Shown piece by piece: positions 21,858 to 32,969 of a stretch of DNA of 64,000 bases. The notes under the pieces were generated by a model. It was not told the origin of the DNA. It did no database searches and saw nothing but the letters and a program-made list of their open reading frames with translations. The first letter of the stretch is position 1. The number at the start of each line of letters is the position of its first letter. The DNA is from Undaria pinnatifida. Taxonomy: Eukaryota > Sar > Phaeophyceae > Laminariales > Alariaceae. The DNA lies in contig JABAKD010000036.1 of the NCBI GenBank assembly GCA_012845835.1, positions 930,001 to 994,000 of the forward strand, given 5' to 3'. Both the position numbers and the translations under genes were made by a program.

Positions 21858-23250
21858 GTTAGGTAAGGTACGTACTTAGGTATACCCGGGTAAAATACCC
21901 GGGTACATACCCGTACCCGACACATAGGTACGATAGATACGGCCTTCTATGCCTTACCTAAGTTTTAGGTACGTTAGGTACGGAACTCGATACCTTGCCT
22001 ACATTTTACGTACGACAGGCACGTCACCCCAATACTGACCCGGGTATAGGTATACCCGTCGTCGACTTACCCGGGTATAGGTGCGAGCTCAAGTACCTTA
22101 CCCGAAATGTGTACGTCATACGAAGTACTCACAACGTCATCTGCGAGATCAAAATGGTCATGAATTTATGACGCAAATTAGGCATGCGGTCTTCCCGCCA
22201 CATACCCAGGACACCTGCGACGCGGGACACACACCCAGCGCACCTGTCTCTCAGACTGCCCAACCCAGGGGGTAGAGTATCGGCTTGGGCAATGAGCGAA
22301 ACTACTGGTGGAGACCACGAGGGCCAAGCTTCACCGAGTGATTGAACCAACACGCAGGATAGTCCCGAGCAAGTTCTCGAGCGAAAGGTGATCGAGATTG
22401 CCCCGAGCAAGACAGTCACCGTGATCACTACCAAGCCTGTTTACAGGATTAACGGGGACGCGCAAGACGTGTACAATGTGCCCGAGGAGACCACAAAAAC
22501 CGTTGATGACTTTGCCTTGCCGACGCGTTGTTGACGAGAAGGGGTTCGTGAGGCGTCATTCGTGTACTCTGGCAATTTATGTTACTCCATCGCGGTGGTT
22601 TGGAGTAATGTCGCGTTTCTTGGATGTACGTCAGACCGAACATACTAGCAGCGTCTACTGGCAGGCCCAGTCGTAGATAGCAGCTGCCAGTAGATTACTG
22701 CTGACAGTAGATTACTACTGCCAGTACATGCTGTCCTATTAATAGTGCCCAGCCCTCATTAATTTGACGTTTTTTGCGCTGGTACGTGCCCGCACTTAGG
22801 TACGGGCCTCGATACATTACCTGAATCTTAGGTAAGATAGGTGCGTCGATCCAATACTTGCCCGGGTGAAGGTATATCCGTCGACCAAATACCCGGGTTA
22901 AGGTACCAAATTGGGACGACCTCAATACCTTACCTACGTTTTAGGTACGTTAGGTACGGGCCCCGATACCTTACCTAAATGACGTTAGGTACGGACCCCG
23001 ATACCTTACCTAAGTGTTCGGTATGTTAGGTACGAACCTCGATACCTTACCTAAGTTTTGGGTACGATAGGTACGTCGATCCAATACTTACCCGGGTATA
23101 GGCATACCAGTCAACGAAATAACCGGGTTTAGGTATAACCCTGGCGACGACCTAAATACCTTACCTAAGTTTTTTTGGTACGTTAGGTACGGATCCCAAT
23201 ACCTTACCTAAGGGTTCTGTACGTGAGGTACGGACTTCGATAACTTGCGT
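21858..23250. repeat. Dense field of GGTACG / ACCCGGGTA / GATACCTTACC motifs
   Basis: Both flanks of this block (21858-22110 and 22780-23250) are built from TTAGGTACGG, GATACCTTACCTAAG, ACCCGGGTATAGGTATACC and their complements. In 22930-23240 these form a loose tandem of about 55-60 bp. A further patch lies at 24855-24905. The words differ from the 3.7-5.7 kb field, but the design is similar: short, self-complementary and irregularly spaced. Confidence 0.75.
22346..22531 (+). pseudogene. Coding-like fragment of unknown origin
   Basis: A 62-codon open stretch with no ATG, bounded by a TGA at 22343-22345 and a TGA at 22532-22534. The translation looks protein-like, with alternating hydrophobic and charged residues and segments such as VIEIAPSKTVTVITTKPVYR and DVYNVPEETTKTVDDFALP. 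It is unlike the low-complexity sequence around it. I do not recognise a family. It could be a retroelement remnant or a host exon. Confidence 0.3.
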
Positions 23251-23814
23251 AGGTTTTATTTTCAGGCTGGTTCAAGGTAAAAGCCGGAAGTTCTCCCCCC
23301 ACGAATGCCAATCGCAATATCTAGTCAAAGGGTGAATATTTGGTATCATACTGCCCCCCATAACCAGTGGAAGAGGGTGACTGCCCACACAAAAATATAA
23401 CAGCCTCGGGCTGTCTCCAGGAGAGAACCTCTACCGACCAATTACAGGCCTTCATTTTTTTCAATATTGTTCAGGCTTTGTCCAAGATGGGGCGAAAAAG
23501 TTGCGCCGCATTTTGTCCAAGAGAGAAACCCGTATCGACCAATGTCAGGCCTTCATTTTTCCAATATTGTTCAGGCATTGTCCAATAGGGGCGAAAAAAA
23601 TTGCGCCGCATTTTGCATGGACCGGTTGGAGGTGTTCCAAGGCATTCCTGTAGTTTTTTTCGCGCAATCTAATCAAAGATCTGAGGCCGATGCTAATGGA
23701 AAGCCGATAGTTTGGCCTAAAAGCCAAATTTGTTTTTGGGGTTATTTGCTGAGAGATTCCGGGTAACGCCGCTATGGAGAAAAAACGATCAAAATATTTT
23801 TTCTGGCTCTTTTT

Positions 23815-24270
23815 TTGGTCATCCGGCCCAATAGGTCAATTTCCATTATTTCGTCAAGCCTTGATCAACGTTGTCCACGACACACGATTGGCCTTCGGTC
23901 TCGAGATAAAGACAACCCACGGCCACTGAGAGTTTTTGTCTCAATTTTCTACACACCAGCCGCCAAATGTGTTTTTAACAGAAGCCTGATCGGCGGCCGC
24001 CACAAATCACCGGCCGTAGAGTGAGCACTATACACCAAGGGGGGGTCGGAGCCTCTAACGAGCTCGCCACGTTCAGACTTCACGACGCTGTTTTTAAGTT
24101 CGTCGAACGAAGTGTGTGGAGCACACGAAATCGCGCCGCGTCTAATCCAACATCTGCTTGATAATTTCTCAAGCCGGTGTTGGCCAAGATCGCCGCGAGA
24201 AATCGTTTTTCCCGGAAACTTGGAAAGTTCCAAAAAGCAAATGTACAAAATTGGGCCTATAGGCGAGACC
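23815..24270 (+). repeat. Dispersed repeat Z, copy 1
   Basis: Matches 32275-32860 in reverse orientation: the CAATAGGTCAATTT block, the GATCAACG / CACACGATTGGCCTTCG region, TTTTTGTCTCAATTTTCTAC, CGAACGAAGTGTGTGGAGCA and AAATCGCGCCGCGTCTAATC. No coding function recognised. The interval 23260-23815 before it contains a short duplicated phrase (CCTTCATTTTT...CAATATTGTTCAGGC). Confidence 0.7.
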
Positions 24271-24415
24271 GTTCAGGCAAATTTTGGCTGGGATCTTCGG
24301 GAATTTGGCTTTCCATTGTCATTGGCCTGACCTGCGTATGCTCAATATTAAGCTTAATATAGCGAAAAAACTGGATCCTACACTAAGATCAAGTCATTTA
24401 AAGGAAACAAGGTCT

Positions 24416-24630
24416 CTTACTCAATTGTTACGCACAAAAGTCCCAATGTCCACGCCGTTTTTGAGAGATAGATCCTGGCGTTTTGCACAAGTGTTATACA
24501 GGCCCATCCCGAGGCCAAGGTGTCTTACTCGATTGTTACCCACAAAAGTCCCAATGTCCACGCCGTTTTTGAGAGATAGATGCTGACATTTTGCACAAGT
24601 GTTAAACAGGCCCATCCCGAGGCCTGACCT
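24416..24630 (+). repeat. 108-bp tandem duplication (2 copies)
   Basis: Units share CACAAAAGTCCCAATGTCCA (24433 and 24541), then TTTTGAGAGATAGAT and CAGGCCCATCCCGAGGCC. The copies are diverged by several substitutions. Confidence 0.85.
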
Positions 24631-24909
24631 CCGTTTTTTTTCCCCGCCGAAAATGTTTCGGCCTAAATTAAGGTGGTCCACATTGTCCAAAAAATCTTGA
24701 CGGAAGAAAAATCAGGCAATTTTGTTTTTGACAGGTGTGGTCTTCGCAACGGCACATAGAAGACGTGCAAATTGTCACGGTCAGAATCGAAAAAACGGCG
24801 TGGGCATTCGCCAGGGAATACATTTCCGTCTTTTTACTTAACCAGCCTGTACATTAGGTACGACCTCAAAAACTTACCCGAGTATGATATAGGTATACCT
24901 TACCTAACA

Positions 24910-25740
24910 TACCCTTGAAAATTTCTTCAATTTCTTAGTGCCACGATTTTCTGGTCGTTAGGGCCCTCATTCCTATCCTTATCAGTATTTAGCTACTGTC
25001 AATTATCATTAATAGTAGTGCCGCACCTATATATATATGAGCATGCAGTATATTTTACGCGTTGTTTGTGCAATAATGTGCATTTGTATCTATGTGACCA
25101 CGAAAACAACGCTCGTTACTGTAGAGCTTTCTACGTATGCTAAATCTGGCAGAGCGTTCCAGGACACGGCGGGATGGCTAACTCTTTTTAATTTCCGCGA
25201 TGGCGGCCGCTGACCTCAAAATTGTCGAGCAATACGGTACGCTGTACTCGGGTAATGTCTGCACTGCTCGATGCATTTCCATGCTCTAGAATATAGTGCG
25301 CCGCTGAGTGGCGATATCCAGAACATGTGTGGAATTGTAGACGCGCAACAATTTCAACATTAGGTTGTGCTAAATGAAAATGTTACCAGGTACATCTGTC
25401 AAGTGTCCAACCCAAGTTGTCGAATGCTCCGTCCTTATCCACTCAACAGCTTCTCCATAGACTCCTTCCCTCAAATGGACTCCAAGGCTGTAGAAGACTT
25501 TCACATTCAAAAGGTGAGAGGCAGGCGTTACCAAGTCCTCTTGGCACTGGATTTTCTATTACTAGCAGACACCAAGCAACAGTGCATACACAACTCATGA
25601 CTCGAGTGTCGACGCTCTGTAGTTACCTGCCCTTGAGGGCATCTTGGTGAGTTGTTGTCATTATCCCGTTTGACTTTTTATTGTGCGATCGTCGTATAAA
25701 ATAGGTAGGTTTTGGAAGGACTTGGGAAGGACTAAACAAT
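24910..25740. other. Unassigned region
   Basis: I see no gene, RNA or repeat here beyond short AT-rich runs. Open frames of 77 codons at 25367-25600 and 25417-25650 overlap each other in different frames and have no recognisable motif. Confidence 0.4.
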
Positions 25741-25743
25741 TCG

Positions 25744-26060
25744 ACCATCTGCCGAAGTGTAACGGGTGGCGTTCAGGTCGTCATATATTCGTACTCGTGG
25801 GTTCGAATCCCACGGTGGTCATAATTCCCATGTTTTTATCCAGTGTCTCCGGTGGTCTAGCAGCAAAACTCGCCACTATTGAGGCCGATTTCGCGAGTTC
25901 GAGCCCCCCCCGAGTTCGTGGGGACTTTTTTATTGTAAAACGTCACTCCCAGAAAGGGCCTGGCGTGTGTATGAAAAATTCAACGCGAGCGAGCCGACGA
26001 GGGAAGAAATGCCGAATTATCCTTGGAATAACAATGGAGGCACGCATCGTATTGGGAAGC
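25744..26060 (+). mobile_element. SINE with two successive tRNA-like heads (S1-related)
   Basis: The first tRNA-like module (25744-25822) has a pairing acceptor stem (GACCATC with GGTGGTC) and a perfect T arm (GTGGG-TTCGAAT-CCCAC), but no regular anticodon arm. A second module (about 25852-25925) has A box TGGTCTAGCAGC and B box GAGTTCGAGCCCC. The body then shows the S1 signature GAGCCGACGAGGGAAGAAATG. I read this as a dimeric-head SINE and not two tRNA genes. Confidence 0.6.
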
Positions 26061-28610
26061 GGGGGAGGGTGCCTGCAATGCAACCAAGTATGTGAGTTAC
26101 GAAAAGGGACAGAGCTAGAAAAAAGTGCGAAGATCATAGATGGCATAGACACAAATACGATACATAAAGTATACCGGGTACAATGTAATATTATTAATAA
26201 AGGGTAAATGGGTAAACAAATAAACGAATAGTCAGACGGAGACAAGTGGGATCTGGGTATACCGCTTCGAGCTTGTTTGATCTTTCACACGATTATTAAC
26301 GGCATTTTTTTCAGTCGAAACGGCAGCGGGCTTACTTCATCTGCTGCGATGCAGAAAGTAGACTAAACAAGTGAGTCCCGGTTTTTATGCAGAGCAGCGC
26401 TGGTAGATAATAGACTGCAGATGCCAACGAAAAGTCCTCCTAAAACCAAGGTGGGGATCGGGAGAGTCAAGTTGACAGAATTTTGTCATAAAATATGTTT
26501 TTTTTAGGATGCGAAAACTACGCCAACCCCCGGCTTGTTGTGTTCGATCGATGGGCGTTATAACAATGCATACAGGTGATTCGCATAGGTGAATGTCAGT
26601 ACCTCGCCGGCTATGGGAAGCAAGTTTGTTCAGCTCCCGGTTTACGCTGACGTCGAACCGCCGGTTAGGAACGTCTTGCGGTCAGAAGGAGGACGGCCAA
26701 TGCGACTGCGCTGAACACGTGTTTGCATTGAATGCCTCACGTTTCACTGGACTCACTAGTCAACTTCAAATTTCGTTTGGATGTGCGTAGAAGGACCAGT
26801 TGGCCGCGTCAGTGCGTTGGTACCGTGTTTTACTTTTAAGACCTCGGTTCACCCTTTATAACTATTTAGACGTTTTCAAGGACCACCTAGTTGGAATTCG
26901 TGGGGGAAATGATTGCAGTTCTAAAAGTATTAACCATAACATATTTATTCGCGAAGGTTGAGCGGCACCGACAGAGGAGAGCTGCTTTTTTCTCGGAACT
27001 TGAAAGAGAATCGGAGGGAGATGCCCGGGCGATGGCTATGGAGGGAACATCAGATCCCGCTCGATTGGCAGTGAATATGATGGCCCACGATACACATCGG
27101 TTGCAAGCCATCCTCGATGGCGTCGAGGCGATCGCCATCGCAGGTGGAGTTAGGGTTAGATCTACACATAACACACGGCTGTCTTGTTGCGCCTGTTTTG
27201 GTTAGATAATGGCATCCTGGATGTTCGTTTGTGGTCCGCGTGACGAACGATGTGTACAAAAAGTAGAAGTAGTGCCCAAATAAATACATTGGATCATACG
27301 GACAGGCATATTATTTTCGCTCGTGCATCGTCGGGGCATTGATCTCACGTGTGAGAACAAAACTACTTCCGGATTTGAGGTACGAGGGGCCGCAGGATTT
27401 CAGGTGTACTCTGACGAAAGTTACTCCGACAATCACAGAAAAGAGACGCTGAATAACGATTGCCCTGATATTCCGTATTTTCTGTTGCAATATGCTCGAA
27501 ATCTATCTGAAGAACCATTTTTTTTTATTTTTACCTGTTTTTCCCTAAGGCTTGCCACGAGCAAAATGGTTGGGTATGGTACCTGTCAAAGGGATTGTTG
27601 TGACGATATATATGTAACCGTGTAGCATTAGCGTCAGAGAGCAATAGAGGGGTAGATTTTGAAGAGCGCCTTCACAAACGCCGCGGTAGTTTATTTAGAG
27701 TAGTAACGCACACGTTGCTGAAATTGTATTTTTCCATGTACGTTTCCGAACCGTATACAAGATGGACTCCCACAAGAAGACCCCTTGCAAACAGCTGTGG
27801 CGTTTGAGCTTAAGCGGCGATTGGAGCAATCTTCGCTGTAGCATTGACGGGGTCAGTTGCACGACATCACGCACCAAGTAAGTGCCAACGGAATTCTGAT
27901 TACAACACTACTGGATATATCACATTTATAAACGAGGCCAATCGTTTTCATAAAAGCAAGTGCTGAGCAACGACTCAAGCATGCGTGCAGTTGTCGAAAA
28001 CATCTTCAGTTTCTTTGTTTTTCTTGGGGTAAGAACAATTACGGTGTAAGGTTGTTATCTTGACTACTCTCTTCATTTTTATTTCATATGTAAATCATCC
28101 TGTTGTTTTTTGCCTTGCCCGCCGAGGGATATTTGGTCACACACAGCCTTCAACAACCTGCGGATGCCAACACTGATCCAATCGTGGCAGTAATGGCCTT
28201 GGCTGAAAGGTGAAGAATGCAACTTTAATGTGGTGGTAGTTTCATGCTCAAATACAAAGTCCAGCGTGCAGGAGAGCGGGATCAAACTGGCTCAAGTTTA
28301 TCGTCGAAATTGACTTTCCTGATTCCTAGCGTATCCAATTCCCGAAGAAGTGCGGCGAACGTACTAGCTACGAAAGGCTTGGGATTTCGTGGTCTGGGCT
28401 ATTGCAACAGTTTTCAACCCTTTTACGTTCCAGCCGAGCTAGATACGACATATTATAACGAAATTTAATCTCGCTCATCTGTACGCTGGGCTTGGTATTT
28501 ACAGTAGGTGCGGAACCACCACCATATGAAAGCTACAGACTTCCTCTTTCAGAAGGCACCCAGTTTGGTTCTGCTTATCCTATCTATTATTGTTTGCGCA
28601 TTTTATCTTT
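26060..28610. other. Unassigned region with one candidate exon
   Basis: Apart from the open frame at 26891-27205, I see no coding, RNA or repeat feature. It could hold spliced host exons that I cannot resolve. Confidence 0.35.
26891..27205 (+). CDS. Hypothetical open frame, possibly an exon
   Basis: A 104-codon frame that opens at a TTG, with no ATG at its start. Its composition is more protein-like than its neighbours: a hydrophobic N-terminal stretch (about residues 4-20), then a charged helical segment (VERHRQRRAAFFSELERESE) and an amphipathic tail. A possible splice donor CAG|GTGGAG lies near 27140, where the frame would lose its protein-like character. No family recognised. It could equally be chance. 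Confidence 0.25.
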   Translation: MEFVGEMIAVLKVLTITYLFAKVERHRQRRAAFFSELERESEGDARAMAMEGTSDPARLAVNMMAHDTHRLQAILDGVEAIAIAGGVRVRSTHNTRLSCCACFG

Positions 28611-28614
28611 ATTT

Positions 28615-28912
28615 TTTTCCCCTTCTAGACGTAACTCAGATCCAGGGACACTTAGCAGGCTTTTCTCCCCCCTCCCCGCTACGGTACGTGCGTTCATTTC
28701 TGTCGCGAGAAGACTTCAGCGCTTTGTTCCCTCGTCGATTCGCATCAACTTGCGCCTACCCACGCTGCAAGGCACTCTCAGCTATTGATTCCGTTTACTT
28801 TATTTTTTAGGCAAATAAACTCAAACGCCCGATCCACGTGAGATTCGAACTCCAGAACTAACTTAGTAAGTGGCATTCGAGGGTAACCACTACACCGCGG
28901 GGCGGCCAGTGT
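28615..28912 (-). mobile_element. tRNA-derived SINE, family S1, copy 3
   Basis: On the minus strand the head (about 28828-28905) has A box GTGTAGTGGTTACC and B box GAGTTCGAATC. The body includes the complement of TTCCCTCGTCGATTCGC and TCGCGAGAAGACTTCAGC, as in copies 1 and 2. The tail is degraded. Confidence 0.75.
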
Positions 28913-28929
28913 AATGAATTTATTAGGGT

Positions 28930-29373
28930 TTGCACATGTACGTTGTTGAAAACAGGGACGAACTATTGCCAAGTGATCAGAAATATCGGGATTGTTTTGC
29001 AACTGAAACCAGCACGAAATACCCCTCACGGGGCGGTCATAGCTCAACACGCGCCGTATCCAAGAATATGCAGCGGTCCTGCAAACTCAAACAGAAACGA
29101 CATTTTTTGGTAATGGAAATAGTTGAAAACAAACCTACGTTTTGGATACTCATTATCTGTGAAGCCGCGAACCTAGCTACATTCACCTTTTTGATCGAGA
29201 GGGAAGTGTTGGAACGTGTTTTCGTATCATTGATACTGTGGTACACCGACTTCGCAGGAAGCCAGGACCCTTTGCTACACTCTGCCTTGAAAGCAACTGA
29301 ATATATTTCTAATTGTTTACGCCCGAGTCTGGTGGTGTGTGACTTACTCACTATTGATAGTTCCCAATTGTAG
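28930..29373 (+). CDS. Hypothetical open frame
   Basis: A 147-codon frame opening with a TTG. The second half has a hydrophobic segment (ICEAANLATFTFLIE and onward). No motif recognised, no evident promoter and no neighbouring gene context. An antisense frame of 104 codons overlaps it. It may be chance. Confidence 0.2.
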   Translation: MHMYVVENRDELLPSDQKYRDCFATETSTKYPSRGGHSSTRAVSKNMQRSCKLKQKRHFLVMEIVENKPTFWILIICEAANLATFTFLIEREVLERVFVSLILWYTDFAGSQDPLLHSALKATEYISNCLRPSLVVCDLLTIDSSQL

Positions 29374-29379
29374 CTGTCT

Positions 29380-30290
29380 TACTAGTTGAGCACCTAGTGG
29401 AACGCGCACAGCCTTCTGTAATACCAACGGTCTCTCCTTTCTGTTGATAATGTCAGCAGTTTTTGCCCTTGGCGGAAGGGATCTTCTAGTAGTGCATCCC
29501 CTACTTGTTCCGATATTTGTTGAACTTGTCTCGCAACCTGTGATCTGCTCCACGCCCGGAAAACCTAGACAGGTTTCCCCAATTTGTTGATGTTTGTGGG
29601 CTGCCGCTGACTGATCTGGTGGAGCCTCACTTTCTACAAAGGGGTTTCCGGTGTTACATTTATAGCCGGTATTCATTTGCATACAGAGTAGCCGTAGCAT
29701 GTTCTCCCGTCTCGCCGTTCTTCACAAACTCTGATACTACGTCACAGACCCGGGTTTATCCACATGCGCATTCTCAAGCATTAGATCGCCGACTTGCGTC
29801 CTCAATCACACATCAATCATACCTTACCCAAGCGACCACAAAACATGCATTCCCTGCTCTATGTATGCTGTGTGACAGGAGTACTCGAGAGCAGCAGCTG
29901 ACGACGACCGACACATCTCTATCGAAAATAGATGCAAGGGGCGAGACATCTGTCGACCTTCCTCCTCGTTATTACCGTTTTGACTCCCGCGGGGGTGGTG
30001 GGGTCTTTTCGTAGAAAGTGTGTGCTTTCTGGTGAGGATGCGGTGTATAGGAAGCGTTACGCAGCTTGCCATTGGCCACTCAGACAACGCAGTAGATACG
30101 AACATTTTGAGCCAATGCTATGGAGTGATGCGCGTATCTAGCGATATGTATGAAGATCCCTAGAACGATGCTTGTGGACCTGCTGTAGTATTTGGCTGTT
30201 CAAGGATTGTGTTTTTTAGGGCTTAAGTGGTCATGTAGACGTTGCGGGAGGTTTAAACGACGTGGCGTGGGATTATTATGGCATCCCGCG
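29380..30290. other. Unassigned region
   Basis: Open frames on both strands have no identifiable domain. No repeat shared with the rest of the window was noticed. Confidence 0.35.
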
Positions 30291-30295
30291 CACAT

Positions 30296-30543
30296 CATAG
30301 CTCCGGGAGTCTTGAAATAAGCAATCAACGAGAAGCATCTAAACAACGCGAAGCGTTGACTCCCAGTACGGACACCTCCTGTGTACCGCACCGCCCAGCA
30401 GCACCTTGACATGTGACACATCGTAGCACTTGGAGTCTTGAAAGAAGTAATCAACGAGAAGAATCTAAACAACGCGAAGCGTTGACTCCCTGTACCGACA
30501 CCTCCTGCGTACCGCACCGCCCAGCAGCACCGTGACATATGGC
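30296..30543. repeat. 124-bp tandem duplication (2 copies)
   Basis: GAGTCTTGAAA(T/G)AAG(C/T)AATCAACGAGAAG recurs with period ~124 (about 30308 and 30432), followed by AACAACGCGAAGCGTTGACT, which contains the palindrome AACGC-GAA-GCGTT, and by GTACCGCACCGCCCAGCAGC. Confidence 0.85.
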
Positions 30544-30648
30544 ATCGTCGTTAGGACAGAGGAGAGGTATCGATCTAGTTGGCTTGCCAAACGTATCTTG
30601 TTGCATTAGACTACTGCATTTCGCAACATCCTTTTTCGACGCCGCTTG

Positions 30649-30804
30649 TTCAAGTTGCGCTGCTTGCGAAGGATAATATGCTCCAAACAGCCATTCTCAG
30701 GCTGTGAGCTCACTGAAACACGCCTTTTCAAGTTGCGCTGCTTGCGAAGGATAATATGCTCCAAACAGCCATTCTCAGGCTGTGAGCTCACTGAAGCACG
30801 CGTA
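30649..30804. repeat. 78-bp tandem duplication (2 copies, nearly identical)
   Basis: TTCAAGTTGCGCTGCTTGCG begins at 30649 and 30727. The unit length is 78 bp, a multiple of three, so overlapping open frames show a 26-residue repeat. No evidence of expression. Confidence 0.9.
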
Positions 30805-31079
30805 GTGCGAAGAAATCGCAGTCTATAGGCACTCGAATATCTAATTATTGGGCCCGGGAACAGGTAAACGTGGAAACGTTGAGTGAGCTGGCGCGTAAAG
30901 CCTCCAATCTTTGTATTCTCATACTCACACAGTTCCCATGGTAGAATGGTCCTAAGAACAGCCCACAAGGGCCTACTGGAACGTTCCAAGTATAGTTCTC
31001 AGCCTACTCCGCAACACCGCCGGGCAATCCGCTGAAGCTGTGGTTCAATGCTACACTGTTTGGTGAGACAAGTTGTGTT

Positions 31080-32190
31080 GTTCAAAACCCCTTTTAAGGA
31101 ATAGTTTCCGCTTGCTATTTTTGGCTCAAGAATTGTGATGTTAATTTCACGCAGTAAATAATGCTTGCGAAGACACAACGAGGGACCTTGTAACGGAATA
31201 CTATGCTCCCAGACAAAGAAAACACCTCGGCGCTAACCCGCTTTTTACTTTTATGTCTTGGTCTATACCAGGGAACACGGTATAACTGGCCACACCCCTC
31301 TCCTTCGCTGCCCCCCCTCCCCCCGCTCTTGAGCGTTGGGGTGGGATGGTAGGAAAGGCGATCAAAACCTGCCTAAACACTGCTCGTACTTGCTGATCCT
31401 TTCTTTACACTCTGTCGTTCTTCGAGCCTGATCGACTACCAGCTTCGTTTTTGCCGACTATCAGACCGACACCGAGTACTCCTACTCGCATATGTTATTA
31501 TGTCCCCTCTACCCTGCAATTCTTAAAGCGTCTCTTCGCATACGTTATTTCCAAACTACTTGGACCGTTTCAATTTGTTATACTCTCCCCAAGACTTGTG
31601 GGATAAATGCAAGACCCAACAGATTTTGCACCGCGCCGTCACTCTTTCCATCCCCAACCTCTTATTTCCCTGTGACTTCTCTGGTCCTTGTTACGATCGC
31701 TCCCAGCCTTTTGTTGTATGACTTCGATGCATGGAACGCCACTTCTACTCTGTCTGCTGTTTTTCTATGTTCCCACGCGAGTTGGAAAACGGGGCACAAA
31801 ATAAAATCAAGTACCTTGTAGCCAGGAAACATTCAGGATATGCGAGCCCGTTATCGTAAGCCCAAATTTCAGAGCTTCGACACATTAGATGAAACGGCAA
31901 AGCAAGTGCTCGCCAGATTACCGACCTTTCGGTTCCTACCTCGATGACACTCCCTCTCCCTCTTATTAACATGTCTCACAATAGCGGCATCCTTAACCCT
32001 GGGGCGTACGTCAGACTTTCCGTGAGCTCTACAAGTATCGATTCGTTTTCCTACGGCAAGCACCATGCAGTGGGATGTAGGAAACTCCCATCCCTCAAAC
32101 ATTTTGTGGAAATATTTAATCGTGGCAAAATATCTTCGGATCGTTTGGCTTGGATTGTTGAACGCTATAGACACGCCTAGGTCGGCCAAG
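31080..32190 (-). pseudogene. DIRS-like element fragment: terminal region and tyrosine recombinase N-terminal part
   Basis: Aligns with 48970-50440. The part 31110-31280 matches the terminal non-coding block at 49190-49370, and 31620-32190 matches recombinase coding sequence. On the minus strand the frames read YFHKMFEGWEFPTSHCMVLA (about 32040-32120) and HLMCRSSEIWAY (about 31885), which fits the box I arginine region of a DIRS tyrosine recombinase. Frameshifts and rearranged terminal blocks show it is a dead fragment. Confidence 0.7.
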
Positions 32191-32274
32191 GTCTATGAGA
32201 CCGGTGACAATGGAAGGTCAAAAGTAAGAAATTCCCCAAGATTCCACCCAAACTTTGCCTGGAGGTTGCCTACG

Positions 32275-32860
32275 GGCCCAATTTCGTTGATACTTTTTGT
32301 GAATTTTCCAATTTTCCGAAAAAAAATGACTTCTCGCGGTGATCTTGGTCAATATCTGCTTGAAAAATTCTCAGTTCTCAAGCAGATCTTGGATTAGACG
32401 CGACGTAATTTCTTGTGCTCCACACACTTCGTTCGATGAAATCCACGACAGTCGTGAAACATGGTGAGCTCGGTAGGGGCTCCGACCCCCTCTTGGTGTG
32501 CAGCACTCACCCTACGGCTCGTGATTTGTGATGGGTGCCGATCAGGCTTCATTTGGCGGCTGGCATGTAGAAAATTGAGACAAAAACACTCTATCGACTC
32601 CCAACGGGCGAAGAACATAATTTTAAGAGGATGGGACGGAAAACCACAGTACAACATGAGTAACCTCTCACGCCCTCGGCATGGATCGAGATAAAATTTT
32701 CAGTGCTGTCACCTACACTCATGTGACCTTGTCTGGGACGAAGAGGAGTGACCGTGGGCTGCCTTTATCTGGAGATCGAAGGTCAATCGTGTGTTGATCA
32801 ACGATTTTTAATGAATAATAGACAAATTGACCTGTTGGACCGCATGACCAAAAAAAAAAA
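32275..32860 (-). repeat. Dispersed repeat Z, copy 2
   Basis: Reverse complement of 23815-24270 with indels: GTGCTCCACACACTTCGTTCG, GTAGAAAATTGAGACAAAAA and the AATCGTGTGTTGATCAACG region. It follows the DIRS fragment directly. Confidence 0.7.
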
Positions 32861-32969
32861 CATAAACAAATATTATGATCGTTTTTTCCCCAAAGCGACG
32901 TTACCTGGAATATAACAGCAACTAACCCCAAGAAATATTGTGGAAAAAATTTGGCCAAAGTAATGTGTT

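Noticed and set aside
25744-25822. Possible functional tRNA gene
   Set aside because: Acceptor and T arms pair, but no regular anticodon arm can be drawn, and an S1-type SINE body follows.
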